Made by a program: the position numbers and the translations under genes
Assembly (NCBI RefSeq): GCF_000585215.1
Contig: NZ_AONC01000050.1
Span: 1 to 42,040 of the forward strand
Direction of reading: 5' to 3'
From: Imhoffiella purpurea
Lineage (GTDB): Bacteria; Pseudomonadota; Gammaproteobacteria; Chromatiales; Chromatiaceae
DNA length: 42,040 nt
The notes under the pieces: generated by a model
Database searches by the model: none
Told to the model about the DNA's origin: nothing
What the model saw: only the letters and a program-made list of their open reading frames with translations
Shown here: piece after piece, positions 7,922-18,356 of the stretch
Layout of the letters: every line of letters starts with the position of its first letter
How positions within the stretch are numbered: position 1 is the first letter of the stretch

Positions 7922-8832
7922 ACGGATCCGGACCGACAGCTCGCGTCTCGGTCATCGTCGTCAACTACAACGCGGGCCAATTGCTGACCGAGTGCGTCTC
8001 GGCGGTGCTCGGCTCCAGCCTTCCGGTCGAAATCGTCGTCAGCGACAACGGCTCAGTGGACGGCAGCCTGGCGCATCTCCGCCGGAGATACGGGGACGAG
8101 GGGCGCCTGACCCTGATCGAGAACGGCGAGAACCTCGGCTTCGCCAAGGCGAACAACCGCGCGCTGCCGCACGCGGGCGCCGACTATCTGCTGTTCCTCA
8201 ACCCGGATTGTCTGGTCGGTCCCGATACCCTGGAGCGGATGGCCGACTTCATGGATGGACGTCCGGATGTGGGCATGGCCGGCTGTCTGGTCCTGAACCC
8301 GGACGGAACCGAGCAGGTCGCCTGTCGGCGTTCCATCCCGGATCCCTGGATCGCGCTCAAACGGATCCTGCGCCTGGATCGACTCCTGCCTGGAGACGGA
8401 CGTCGCCTGAATCACCAGGACACACCCTTGCCCTCCGAGCCGGCCGAGGTCGAGGCGATCTCGGGATCCTTCATGTTCGTGCGGCGGGCCGCATTGGACC
8501 GAGTCGGACCGCTCGACGAGGGCTATTTCCTGCACTGCGAGGATCTGGACTGGTTCGTGCGCTTCCATCGGGCCGGCTGGGGAATCGCCCTGGTTCCGGA
8601 CGCACGCGTCGTCCACCACAAGGGCGCCTGCAGCACCGCCGCGCCCCTTGCGGTCGAGCGGCACAAACACCGGGGCATGGAGCGCTTCTTCCGCAAGTTC
8701 CAGTATGCCCGCTATCCGCGCCCGTTCAGCCTGTTGGTCGTCCTCGGCATCCGGGCGCACCTGGCGCTCAAGGCCATGACGCTGGGACCCCGCGCCTGGC
8801 TCGCCGGACGGCATTCGAGGATCACCTCATGA
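7918..8832 (+). CDS. Glycosyltransferase family 2 (rhamnosyltransferase-like)
   Basis: The 304-residue GT-A enzyme starts with VSVIVVNYNAG (10-20), has DNGSVDGS at 43-50 and the divalent-metal motif LNPD at 94-97, then a GPLDEGYFLHCEDLDW acceptor/catalytic region. This layout is typical of WbbL-like dTDP-rhamnosyltransferases, although the donor sugar cannot be read from sequence. The ATG at 7918 overlaps the previous stop (ATGA), and its own stop overlaps the epimerase start in the same way. It probably adds a sugar to the same glycan as the upstream bifunctional enzyme. Confidence 0.88.
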   Translation: MNGSGPTARVSVIVVNYNAGQLLTECVSAVLGSSLPVEIVVSDNGSVDGSLAHLRRRYGDEGRLTLIENGENLGFAKANNRALPHAGADYLLFLNPDCLVGPDTLERMADFMDGRPDVGMAGCLVLNPDGTEQVACRRSIPDPWIALKRILRLDRLLPGDGRRLNHQDTPLPSEPAEVEAISGSFMFVRRAALDRVGPLDEGYFLHCEDLDWFVRFHRAGWGIALVPDARVVHHKGACSTAAPLAVERHKHRGMERFFRKFQYARYPRPFSLLVVLGIRAHLALKAMTLGPRAWLAGRHSRITS

Positions 8833-9902
8833 CGCCCGACGCGGCCTCGCCATTGGGCAAGGTTCTGGTCACGGGCGCGACCGGACGGGTCGGACGGGCA
8901 TTGGTCGCCGCGCTCCTGGAGCGCCGCTGCCCGGTCGCGGTCCTGACCCGATCGCCCGAGGCCGCAAGGCGGCTCTGGCCCGACGGGGCGGTCGAGGTAC
9001 GGCTCGGCGATCTCCGGGATCCGGAGTCATTGACCGGCGTCGGCGAGGACATCCAGACGCTCTTCCATCTGGCCAGCTACGCCCCGCGCCCCGACGAGCC
9101 GGATATCTACAACGCCCCGGACCATTGGCCGGTCACGGCCGAGGGTACCCGGAATCTGCTGTCGCGCCTCGACGACTCGCCGCTCGAACGTATCCTCTAC
9201 GTCAGCACCATCAAGGCGATGGGCGACCGGGCCGGCGCCCGGGGCCACCCCGCCGATGAGGATACGCCGGCCGAACCCGAGAGCCTCTACGGCCGCGCCA
9301 AGCTCAACGCCGAGCAGGCGGTTCTCGCCTGGGGGCGCGCGCGGGGAATCCAGGCGGACGTGCTACGGCTGCCGATGGTCTACGGCCTGGAGCACGAGGG
9401 GAACATCGTCCGCATGATCGAGGCGGTCGCCAAGGGGCGCTTCCCGCCCTGGCCGCGGATCCACAACCGCCGCTCGGCGGTCCATATCCAGGACGCGGTG
9501 AAGGCCGCGCTGCTCATCGCCGAACGGCCGCAAGACCCCGGAGAGACCTACTGCGTGACGGACGGGCGGGCCTATTCGACCCGCTGGATCTACGAACGCA
9601 TCCGCCTCGCGCTCGGACGTCCGATTCCGGCCTGGACGGTGCCCGAATGGATGCTGAAGACGGCTGCCGCCGCGGGCAGCCTGATCGAGCGGCTGCTGAA
9701 ACGACGCATGCCGCTCACCCTCGAGGGTCTCTCCAAGCTCACGGGAGACGCCTGGTATTCATCCGTCAAGCTGCAGAGAAGACGGGGCTTCACTCCCAGG
9801 CATAGCCTGGAGGACGAGATCCCCCGGCTGGTCCGGAGGATGGTGGGGCCACCTTCTCCAGGACCTGCGCCACGGCGCGGTCGGTCAGAGGATTCGGGCT
9901 GA
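8829..9902 (+). CDS. NAD-dependent epimerase/dehydratase family protein
   Basis: This 357-residue extended short-chain dehydrogenase has the nucleotide-binding TGATGRVG at 15-22 and the catalytic Tyr154/Lys158 pair in YGRAK, with an upstream serine/threonine in YVSTIK. It resembles UDP-sugar epimerases or reductases used to make or modify activated sugars. It is the third gene of a coupled cassette with two glycosyltransferase genes, which supports a sugar role. The C-terminal tail after about residue 335 is Pro/Arg/Ser-rich and is encoded by DNA that is also the 3' end of the convergent DUF1631 gene, so this tail is probably not part of the conserved fold. Confidence 0.87.
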   Translation: MTPDAASPLGKVLVTGATGRVGRALVAALLERRCPVAVLTRSPEAARRLWPDGAVEVRLGDLRDPESLTGVGEDIQTLFHLASYAPRPDEPDIYNAPDHWPVTAEGTRNLLSRLDDSPLERILYVSTIKAMGDRAGARGHPADEDTPAEPESLYGRAKLNAEQAVLAWGRARGIQADVLRLPMVYGLEHEGNIVRMIEAVAKGRFPPWPRIHNRRSAVHIQDAVKAALLIAERPQDPGETYCVTDGRAYSTRWIYERIRLALGRPIPAWTVPEWMLKTAAAAGSLIERLLKRRMPLTLEGLSKLTGDAWYSSVKLQRRRGFTPRHSLEDEIPRLVRRMVGPPSPGPAPRRGRSEDSG

Positions 9903-12177
9903 GCAGCCGGGCCGTTCCCTTGCGCAGGTGCTCGGCGAAGCTGGTGGCGGCCAGCGTCATGGCGTTCTCGCCCTGACGGTTGGTGAAGAGATAGACGCGC
10001 TTGAACTCGCTCACCCAGCTCAAACGAAGGGTGTTGCGCGTGCCCCGGAAGCTCTGGAACTCGACCCAGGCCCCGACCTCCAGCGACTGGACCAGTTCGA
10101 GCTGCGAGTCGGATCCGGGGGAGCGGGGTCTAGTCGTCGCATCCTCGGACCGTTCGGGCGTCGAGGGCGACGGGGTCGCGGGCAATCGGGCCTCCGACCA
10201 GTCCGCGGCCTTGCCCGAAGACTGCGCGCCCTGCAGAGCCGGATCGGTCTGGGCGTCCTTGTGCAGCGCCGCCATGTGCAGCCGAATGAGCTCGCTGAAG
10301 AAGGCATCCCAGTCCCCGGCCAGATCCACACGCTCCAGGGCCGTGCGCAAACGCTTGAGCATATCGGGCAGGAGCGCCAGCAGACGCTCGCGATCCTGGG
10401 CGCCCTGCTTCGGATTGACGCTCCAGATCAGCTCGTCCATCAGCCTCAGCGCCTCGATCCAGTCCTTCCCGGCCTCGCCGCCACGCACGAAGGCATCGAC
10501 CAGAACCAGACGCCACTGACGGGAGAGGAAGTCGGCGACCAGAGGCGGTACGTTGCGCCGATTGATGCGCGTCTCGACCTCCGATGTCGCCCGGTTCGGC
10601 GCCACGTCCTTGCGCTCGCGGGTCGCCAGCTGATCGACCATCTCGGTCGACTTGTCCTGGGCCCGGGCCTCTTCGTCGGTCAGAAATTCCTCGAGCTTCT
10701 GCAGCTGGGTGGCGAAGATCTGGATGTCCGAGTCGAACCCCTTGACCACAGCCTCGACGATGGAGGTGATCTTGGCGACCAGACGCGGTTCGTCCTGATC
10801 GCTGCGGCCGATGCCGGAGTTGGCGATGGCGTCGAGCAGCCGCCGGGCCGGATGCCTGCGGTCGGAGAAGAAGCTCTTGTCGAGCAGCGCGACCTTCAGC
10901 ACCGGGATCTGCAGCTTGGCGATCTCGGCGCGCATGGTCGAGGAGAGGTCGGGGTCGTTGAAGATGGCATCGAACAGCATCGACACGATGTCGATGGTCA
11001 TGGCATCCGTGGCGTTCGCCCCATTGGCCATGGGGGTCGCGCGAATCTGCTGCAGGACGTTGAAGCCCTGAGGATCGAGCCGGGCGGAACCCATCCCGGG
11101 CATCGATCCCGGCTCGACCGGTCCCCGCTGAACGTTGCCGAGCGCCTCGACCAGCTGATTGGCGCTGAACGTCTGCTGATATGGAGCACCCGCCATCTGG
11201 GTCCCGGACATGGGCGGCATGGGCGGCATCGGCATGCCCGGCACGAAACCCTGGCCCTGACCCGCGGCCGCCATGGCCGCGGACTGAATCGCCCTCAGCA
11301 GCTGACTGAAAAGATCCTCTCCCGTGGTCTGGGCTCCCGCAGGCATGGACGAGGCCCCGTAGGCGGACATCGGGCCGGGACCAGCCGCGCCCCCCAGGGA
11401 AGAAGCCGCGTATCCGCCCCCGCCAGGACCGGAAGCCCCGCCGCCCCCGGAATCCTTGGCATGGTCCTGGGACGAATCGGTCGACATGGTCGGCAGCACG
11501 CCGGACTTGGACAGGAAGCGATTGATCCCCGCATAGATGCCCGGAAGCTCGACCGCGGTCTGACGCTCGAACGACTCCAGGATGGCGAAGGCCAGGGGCC
11601 GCTCGATATCCATGCCCGCCAGCGCCTCAAGTAGCGAGCGATAGAGATGTCCTGGGTGCAGCGGATTGTCGTCCTGACGGATCCTCTGGATCTTCAGCAT
11701 GGCGGCGAATCGGCGGTCGAGCGCGACCAGCTGCTGGGAGCAATTTAAGGACGCGCGCGCCGACAGCTTGCTCAGAGCGAGATCCAGCTCGAACTCGTCC
11801 TGATCGACCAGGCTCAGCTCGTCGGGCAGGGCGGACTTACGCCGCGAACGACCGCCACAGAGGTTCGCGATCGTCGAATCGAAATGGACGCAATAGACGT
11901 TGCGAAAATTCTGCAGCAGTTGCTGCGGGCGATTCGCCAGCAGATGCATGGCGCCGAAATAGATCTGCTGCTGCTCGGAATTGACGGCCCGGTCCGCCAA
12001 CGCCATGAACTCTTGGTTGGCACGACCCGCATGCTGAATGAACACGGCCGTGACACCATCCACCAAGCGCTCGCGACAGCTGTTGAGCATCACCGAGCAG
12101 TCCTCGGAGATCTCCACCGTCATAGAGCTGTCTCGTCCCCCGATGGGAACGACATTGGAGATTTGATTTTCGGCCAT
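9790..12177 (-). CDS. DUF1631 family protein
   Basis: A 795-residue protein matching the general layout of DUF1631 proteins: a helical N-terminal half, a Gly/Ser/Pro/Met-rich linker (about 230-345), a second helical region, and a C-terminal beta-rich section (about 695-780: VGAWVEFQSF ... LRLSWVSEFKRVYLFTNRQG) that looks PilZ-like. PilZ-like domains often bind cyclic di-GMP, but the RxxxR and D/NxSxxG motifs are not evident here, so binding is doubtful. The family has no established biochemical function; older annotations as thymidine phosphorylase are unreliable. It lies after glmS on the same strand with a 224-bp gap containing a candidate promoter, so it is probably transcribed independently. 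Confidence 0.8.
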   Translation of the reverse strand: MAENQISNVVPIGGRDSSMTVEISEDCSVMLNSCRERLVDGVTAVFIQHAGRANQEFMALADRAVNSEQQQIYFGAMHLLANRPQQLLQNFRNVYCVHFDSTIANLCGGRSRRKSALPDELSLVDQDEFELDLALSKLSARASLNCSQQLVALDRRFAAMLKIQRIRQDDNPLHPGHLYRSLLEALAGMDIERPLAFAILESFERQTAVELPGIYAGINRFLSKSGVLPTMSTDSSQDHAKDSGGGGASGPGGGGYAASSLGGAAGPGPMSAYGASSMPAGAQTTGEDLFSQLLRAIQSAAMAAAGQGQGFVPGMPMPPMPPMSGTQMAGAPYQQTFSANQLVEALGNVQRGPVEPGSMPGMGSARLDPQGFNVLQQIRATPMANGANATDAMTIDIVSMLFDAIFNDPDLSSTMRAEIAKLQIPVLKVALLDKSFFSDRRHPARRLLDAIANSGIGRSDQDEPRLVAKITSIVEAVVKGFDSDIQIFATQLQKLEEFLTDEEARAQDKSTEMVDQLATRERKDVAPNRATSEVETRINRRNVPPLVADFLSRQWRLVLVDAFVRGGEAGKDWIEALRLMDELIWSVNPKQGAQDRERLLALLPDMLKRLRTALERVDLAGDWDAFFSELIRLHMAALHKDAQTDPALQGAQSSGKAADWSEARLPATPSPSTPERSEDATTRPRSPGSDSQLELVQSLEVGAWVEFQSFRGTRNTLRLSWVSEFKRVYLFTNRQGENAMTLAATSFAEHLRKGTARLLSPNPLTDRAVAQVLEKVAPPSSGPAGGSRPPGYAWE

Positions 12178-12321
12178 GACTAACCTGCGATCGGGTGACC
12201 GAGATTTGAACGGTTACGGTTCGACATCCCGGAAGACTGGCAGCGACGGGCTGAGGGCCTGCGGCTCCTCCGGGTCCGACCTGGGACGCCAGGACTCCAG
12301 CGCGGATTTTTCCTGAACCCC

Positions 12322-12327
12322 AGTATA
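12322..12327 (-). promoter_or_regulatory. Candidate -10 element for the DUF1631 gene
   Basis: Read on the minus strand, TATACT follows a run of six T and lies about 145 bp before the DUF1631 start codon. A TTGGCA hexamer lies 21 bp upstream, too far for a standard spacer, so the -35 assignment is open. Confidence 0.45.
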
Positions 12328-12401
12328 AAAAAGAGCTGACCGCAGATCTGCCAACTCGATTCCAATCCATGGCCGAAACTGCCTAAGGATGTCCGAGCAC
12401 A

Positions 12402-14234
12402 TTACTCGACAGTCACCGACTTGGCGAGGTTCCGCGGCTGGTCGACGTCCGTCCCTTTGAGTACGGCCACATGATAGGCCAATAATTGCAGAGGAACCGT
12501 GAACACCAGCGGATCGATGAGATCTTGGGTCTCGGGCAGACGCACCACGACCACCCCGTCCGACTCGTCCATCGGCACCTGATGATCGGCGAAGACGAAG
12601 AGCTGTCCGCCGCGCGCGCGCACCTCCTCCAGATTGGACTTGAGCTTCTCCAGAAGTCCGTTGTTGGGCGCCACCGCGACCACCGGCATCTGCTCGTCGA
12701 TCAGGGCCAGAGGACCGTGCTTGAGCTCGCCGGCCGGATAGGCCTCGGCATGGATGTAGGAGATCTCCTTGAGCTTGAGCGCCCCCTCCATCGCGATCGG
12801 ATACTGTTCTCCGCGTCCCAGGAAGAGCGTGTGATGCTTGTCGACGAACGCCTCCGCCAGACGGGCGATGCGGGCGTCGAGCCTCAGCACCTCCTCGATC
12901 TTGCCCGGCAGCGAGCGCAGAACGGCCACCAGGTTCTGCTCGCGCTCGGCCTCGAGGCCGTTGCACCGGCCCAGATTCAGGGTCAGGAGCAGCAGGGCGA
13001 CCAGCTGGGTGGTGAAGGCCTTGGTCGAGGCGACCCCGATCTCGGGACCCGCGTGGGTGAGGAAGACCAGATCGGACTCGCGCACCAGCGAGCTCTCGGG
13101 GACGTTGCAGATCGCCAGGGTCGCGACATAGCCGGACGCCTTGGCCAGACGCAGGGCGGCGAGCGTGTCCGCGGTCTCGCCCGACTGCGAGATGGTCACG
13201 AACAGCGCCCGCTCCGGCACCACGTGGCCCCGATAGCGGTATTCGCTCGCCACCTCGACCTGACAGGGCAGGCCGGCGATGGACTCGATCCAGTAGCGCG
13301 CGACCAGCGCGGCATGATAGCTGGTCCCGCAGGCCACGATGGTGACCGCCCGGAGCCCCGCGAACAGCTCGGCGGCCTGGCTGCCGAAGGTCTCGGGCAG
13401 CACCCGGTTGCCCGACAGCCGGCCCTCTAGGGTATCGGCGATGGCGCGCGGCTGCTCGAAGATCTCCTTGAGCATGTAGTGCCGGAACTCGCCGCGCTCG
13501 GTGGCGTCCACCGCCAGGCTCGAGGTCTTGACCGGACGCTCCACCTCGTTGCCATCGCGGTCCCAGATGCGCACCCGGTCCAGGGTCAGCTCGGCGATAT
13601 CGCCCTCTTCGAGGAAGATGAAGCGGTTGGTGACCGGCAGCAGAGCGAAAACGTCCGAGGCGATGAAATGCTCGCCGAATCCGACGCCGATCACCAATGG
13701 ACTGCCTTGGCGTGCGGCGACCAGATGCCCCGGATCCTGGGCGTCCATCACGCCCAGGGCATAGGCGCCGCGTAGCCGGGCGGTGGTCCGCCGCACCGCG
13801 TCGATCAGGCTCTGGCCCCCGGCCAGCTCGTCGTGGATGGCATGCACCACCACCTCGGTATCCGTCTCCGAGGTGAAGACGTGGCCGGCGGCGATCTGCT
13901 CGCGGCGCAGCGCCTCGTGGTTCTCGACGATGCCGTTGTGGACGATGGCACAGCGATCGTGACTGACGTGGGGGTGGGCATTGCGGGTCGCGGGCTCGCC
14001 ATGGGTCGCCCAGCGGGTATGGGCGATCCCCAGGGTCCCCGAAAGCGGATCGGTGGCCACCTCCTCGGCCAGCCGGGCGACCTTGCCGAGGGTACGGATG
14101 CGTCTCAGCCCGCCAGATGCCTCTAGGATCGCGATTCCGGCGGAGTCGTAGCCGCGATATTCGAGCCGCCTCAACCCCTCCAGGAGGATAGCCGTCACCG
14201 GACGTTGAGCGATGGCACCGACGATTCCACACAT
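12402..14234 (-). CDS. glmS: Glutamine-fructose-6-phosphate aminotransferase (isomerizing)
   Basis: GlmS makes glucosamine-6-phosphate from fructose-6-phosphate and glutamine, the first step toward UDP-GlcNAc. The 610-residue protein starts MCGIVGAI, with Cys2 as the N-terminal nucleophile after Met removal, and has the class II glutaminase signatures ([21 protein letters not shown]). Two SIS domains follow (about 280-420 and 455-590; CGTSYHA and [11 protein letters not shown] are visible) and the C terminus ends [11 protein letters not shown] as in typical members. Length equals the family norm (609). GGAGAAGG precedes the ATG. It sits 63 bp downstream of glmU on the same strand, so the two UDP-GlcNAc genes are likely co-transcribed. 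Confidence 0.98.
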   Translation of the reverse strand: MCGIVGAIAQRPVTAILLEGLRRLEYRGYDSAGIAILEASGGLRRIRTLGKVARLAEEVATDPLSGTLGIAHTRWATHGEPATRNAHPHVSHDRCAIVHNGIVENHEALRREQIAAGHVFTSETDTEVVVHAIHDELAGGQSLIDAVRRTTARLRGAYALGVMDAQDPGHLVAARQGSPLVIGVGFGEHFIASDVFALLPVTNRFIFLEEGDIAELTLDRVRIWDRDGNEVERPVKTSSLAVDATERGEFRHYMLKEIFEQPRAIADTLEGRLSGNRVLPETFGSQAAELFAGLRAVTIVACGTSYHAALVARYWIESIAGLPCQVEVASEYRYRGHVVPERALFVTISQSGETADTLAALRLAKASGYVATLAICNVPESSLVRESDLVFLTHAGPEIGVASTKAFTTQLVALLLLTLNLGRCNGLEAEREQNLVAVLRSLPGKIEEVLRLDARIARLAEAFVDKHHTLFLGRGEQYPIAMEGALKLKEISYIHAEAYPAGELKHGPLALIDEQMPVVAVAPNNGLLEKLKSNLEEVRARGGQLFVFADHQVPMDESDGVVVVRLPETQDLIDPLVFTVPLQLLAYHVAVLKGTDVDQPRNLAKSVTVE

Positions 14235-14297
14235 GGGACCTTCTCCAGGATCATTCGCAAGTGAAGCAGAAACGGATAACCGGGCCCCCAGCCCTGG

Positions 14298-15662
14298 TCA
14301 GCCCGTCTTGGTGGGGCGCCTCCAACCCGGGATCGTGACCTGACGGGCTCGTGCGACCGTCAGCTGATCGGGCGGGGCGTCCTTGTTGACGACCGAGCCC
14401 GCTCCGATGGTGGCACCGGCGCCGACGGTGACGGGCGCGACCAGCGCGGCATTGGAACCGATGAAGGCACCGTCGCCGATCCGGGTCTTGAATTTGTTGG
14501 CCCCGTCGTAATTGCAGGTGATGGTGCCGGCGCCCACGTTCACCCCGGCGCCCACCTCGGCATCGCCGAGATAGGTCAGGTGATTCACCTTGCTGCCGAG
14601 CCCCACGCGGGTCTTCTTGATCTCGACGAAGTTGCCGACATGGGTGCGATCGGCGAGCCTGGCCTCGGGCCGGAGCCTGGCGAAGGGGCCGATACGGGCA
14701 TCGGCGCCCACCTCGGCCTCCTCGATCACGCAGTTGGCCTGGATCTCGGTGCCCGGACCGACGACGCAATCCCTGAGCAGACAGTTGGGGCCGATACGCA
14801 CGCCCGACGCGAGCCGGACCTCGCCCTCGATCACCACGTTGACATCGATGCTGACGTCCGGCTCGGCCTCCAGCCGACCGCGCAGATCGAAGCGGGCCGG
14901 ATCGGCCAGGGTCACGCCGGCGCGCATCAGGTCCTCGGCCGCGCGCCGCTGATGGATACGCTCGAGCTCGGCGAGCTGAACGCGATCGTTCACCCCCGAC
15001 ACCTCGGAGAGGGTCCCGGGCTGGGCGGTGGCGATGGCCACGCCCTCGCCTGCCGCCATCTCGATGATATCGGTCAGATAGTACTCGCCCTGGGCATTGT
15101 CGTTGCCCAGCCGGCCCAGCCAGGTCTGAAGCCGCGCGCGATCGGCGATCAGGAAACCGGTGTTGATCTCGCGCACGCGGCGCTCTTCGGGCGTCGCATC
15201 CTTCTGCTCGACGATCCGGGTGACGCGCCCCTCGGCGTCGCGCAGGATGCGGCCATAGCCGGTCGGATCGGACATCTCGACGGTGAGCACGCCCAGCTCG
15301 GTATCGGCGGACACCTCGACCAGTCGCATCAGGGTCTCGGAGGAGATGAGTGGAACGTCGCCGTAGAGCACCATGACCCGATCCACCTCGGACATCATAG
15401 GCATCCCCTGGATCAGGGCATGCCCGGTGCCGCGCTGCTCGGACTGCTCGGCCCAGAGACAGCCCTCGTCCCGGAAGGCGGCCTGGACGCGATCGCCGCC
15501 ATGACCATGCACCACCACCACCCGTTCGGCATCGCAGCCGCGCGCCGCGTCCAGCACATGGCCGAGCAGCGGCCGGCCGGCCAATGGATGGAGAACCTTG
15601 GGCAGACTGGAGCGCATCCGCTTTCCGAGACCCGCCGCGAGAATCACGACACCGAGTTTCAT
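14298..15662 (-). CDS. glmU: Bifunctional GlcN-1-P acetyltransferase / GlcNAc-1-P uridyltransferase
   Basis: The 454-residue enzyme performs the last two steps of UDP-GlcNAc synthesis in the cytoplasm. The N-terminal pyrophosphorylase domain opens with VILAAGLGKRMRSSLPKVLH. The second half (about 250-440) is a left-handed beta helix of hexapeptide repeats with the acetyltransferase residues in the KKTRVGLGSKVNHLTYLGDAE region, followed by the GAGTITCNYDG and KF segments. The length is nearly identical to the E. coli enzyme (456). It lies between a SlyD-like gene and glmS; in many relatives it directly follows atpC. Confidence 0.97.
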   Translation of the reverse strand: MKLGVVILAAGLGKRMRSSLPKVLHPLAGRPLLGHVLDAARGCDAERVVVVHGHGGDRVQAAFRDEGCLWAEQSEQRGTGHALIQGMPMMSEVDRVMVLYGDVPLISSETLMRLVEVSADTELGVLTVEMSDPTGYGRILRDAEGRVTRIVEQKDATPEERRVREINTGFLIADRARLQTWLGRLGNDNAQGEYYLTDIIEMAAGEGVAIATAQPGTLSEVSGVNDRVQLAELERIHQRRAAEDLMRAGVTLADPARFDLRGRLEAEPDVSIDVNVVIEGEVRLASGVRIGPNCLLRDCVVGPGTEIQANCVIEEAEVGADARIGPFARLRPEARLADRTHVGNFVEIKKTRVGLGSKVNHLTYLGDAEVGAGVNVGAGTITCNYDGANKFKTRIGDGAFIGSNAALVAPVTVGAGATIGAGSVVNKDAPPDQLTVARARQVTIPGWRRPTKTG

Positions 15663-15733
15663 ACCGTCCTGTCCTGGGTGAGTCGGCGATCCCTATCGGC
15701 CTCGTCGGCCAAGGAGCGAGAGACCGCCGCTGA

Positions 15734-16234
15734 TCAATGGATGCTTGGGGTGGGGCAGGTGGCCGCCTCCAGCTCGGCATCGCGCTCGGCCGGGGTGGGA
15801 TCCCGAACCTCGCGGATACGAACCAGCACCTTCAGCGATTTTCCGGCGAGCGGATGATTGCCGTCGACCGTGAGCTTGCCGTCGGCGATGTGCGAGACGA
15901 AGAAGGTCCTCACCTCGCCGCGATCGTTCTGCATCTGGACCTCGGCACCGACGTGGCGAAGCTCGTAGGGCACATTGTCGAGATCGTCGGTGAAGACCAG
16001 ATCCGGATCGTAGGCCCCGAATCCGGATTCCGGATCCAACAGGATCTCGACCTCCTCCCCGGCGCAGCGACCATGGATCGCCTTGTCCATTCGACCGACC
16101 AGATCCACTTGGCCACCCTGGAGATAGGTCACGGGCAGATCGTTCTGCTCCAGGACCTCGCCACTTGCATCGAGAATGCTGTAGGTCAGGGAAACCATCT
16201 TGCCATCGCGAACGACCTGATCGCACATAGACAT
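15734..16234 (-). CDS. SlyD-like FKBP-type peptidyl-prolyl isomerase
   Basis: This 166-residue protein has the SlyD architecture: a split FKBP fold (about 10-70 and 122-145) interrupted by an insert-in-flap chaperone domain (about 70-120). The signature VDGNHPLAGKSL is at 123-134. It would assist folding by prolyl isomerisation in the cytoplasm. The His/Cys-rich nickel-binding tail of E. coli SlyD is missing; the protein ends after a short acidic stretch with a single Cys. AGGAGG precedes the ATG. It lies between the atp operon terminator and glmU, a position usually occupied by no gene. Confidence 0.9.
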   Translation of the reverse strand: MSMCDQVVRDGKMVSLTYSILDASGEVLEQNDLPVTYLQGGQVDLVGRMDKAIHGRCAGEEVEILLDPESGFGAYDPDLVFTDDLDNVPYELRHVGAEVQMQNDRGEVRTFFVSHIADGKLTVDGNHPLAGKSLKVLVRIREVRDPTPAERDAELEAATCPTPSIH

Positions 16235-16375
16235 CGGGCACCTCCTGAGGATCGCAGCGCGATCGCTGGTTGGATGCTTGAAAATGCCGGGTCATCCAAG
16301 GCTCGGACGGGAAAGGCTCTCGATCGGCGTTTCCCCTCGGTATGGAGCAACCCAAGAAGAGAGTTTGCCACAAAC

Positions 16376-16411
16376 ACGAACGCCCCCGTCGTCTTCAACG
16401 GGGGCGTTCGT
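16376..16411 (-). terminator. Terminator of the atp operon
   Basis: A perfect 14-bp GC-rich stem (16376-16389 with 16398-16411) with an 8-nt loop lies 36 bp after the atpC stop. On the minus strand it is followed by GTTTGTGG, a short T-rich tract, which fits an intrinsic terminator for the ATP synthase operon. It separates atp from the SlyD-like gene. Confidence 0.85.
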
Positions 16412-16446
16412 CGATACCGGCAGACGCTCGGGCGTCCCGCGCGGGA

Positions 16447-16872
16447 TCAGCTCCGCTTCAGCTTGCGCAGCTTCTCGATGGCACGCAGCTGAGCCACCGC
16501 CTCGGCCAGCTCGGCCTGGGCCCTGGCGTACTCGAACTCGGCCGTCTGACCGGCGAGGGCCTCCTCGGCGCGCCGCTTGGCCTCGAGCGCCGCGGCCTCG
16601 TCCAGATCGTGGGCGCGGATCGCGGTGTCGGCCAGCACGGTCACGACATTGGGCTGAACCTCGAGCATGCCGCCGGAGATATAGAAATGGTCCTGGTTGC
16701 CATTCTCGTGCTCGACCCGCACATCACCCGGCTTGAGCCGGCTGATGAAGGCGGTGTGACGCGGTGCGATACCCACCTCGCCCATCTCCGCCGTGGCATA
16801 GACCATGGTGGCGGAGCCGGAGTGGATGGCGCCCTCGGCGCTGACGATATCGACGCGGATTGTCATTGCCAT
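16447..16872 (-). CDS. atpC: ATP synthase F1 epsilon subunit
   Basis: The 141-residue epsilon subunit joins the central stalk to the c-ring and inhibits ATP hydrolysis. The beta-sandwich half (GEVGIAPRHTAFISRLKPGDVRV region) and the C-terminal helical hairpin rich in Ala, Glu and Arg are both present, so the length is normal. A GGGGGA site precedes the first ATG; a second in-frame ATG lies two codons later. It is the last gene of the operon, 12 bp after atpD. Confidence 0.97.
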   Translation of the reverse strand: MAMTIRVDIVSAEGAIHSGSATMVYATAEMGEVGIAPRHTAFISRLKPGDVRVEHENGNQDHFYISGGMLEVQPNVVTVLADTAIRAHDLDEAAALEAKRRAEEALAGQTAEFEYARAQAELAEAVAQLRAIEKLRKLKRS

Positions 16873-16884
16873 GGGAAATCCCCC

Positions 16885-18318
<1,434 letters not shown>

Positions 18319-18356
18319 TCAAGTATCTGGGGAGCACCCGCAACGGCCGGCGGCGA

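Noticed and set aside
9928-11634. 568-codon open frame opposite the DUF1631 gene
   Set aside because: Composition is Arg/Gly/His-rich without any recognisable fold; DUF1631 on the other strand explains the open frame.
12214-14232. Long open frame of 672 codons overlapping glmS
   Set aside because: It is a GC-driven shadow of glmS in another frame, with Arg/Gly-rich low-complexity composition and no domain.
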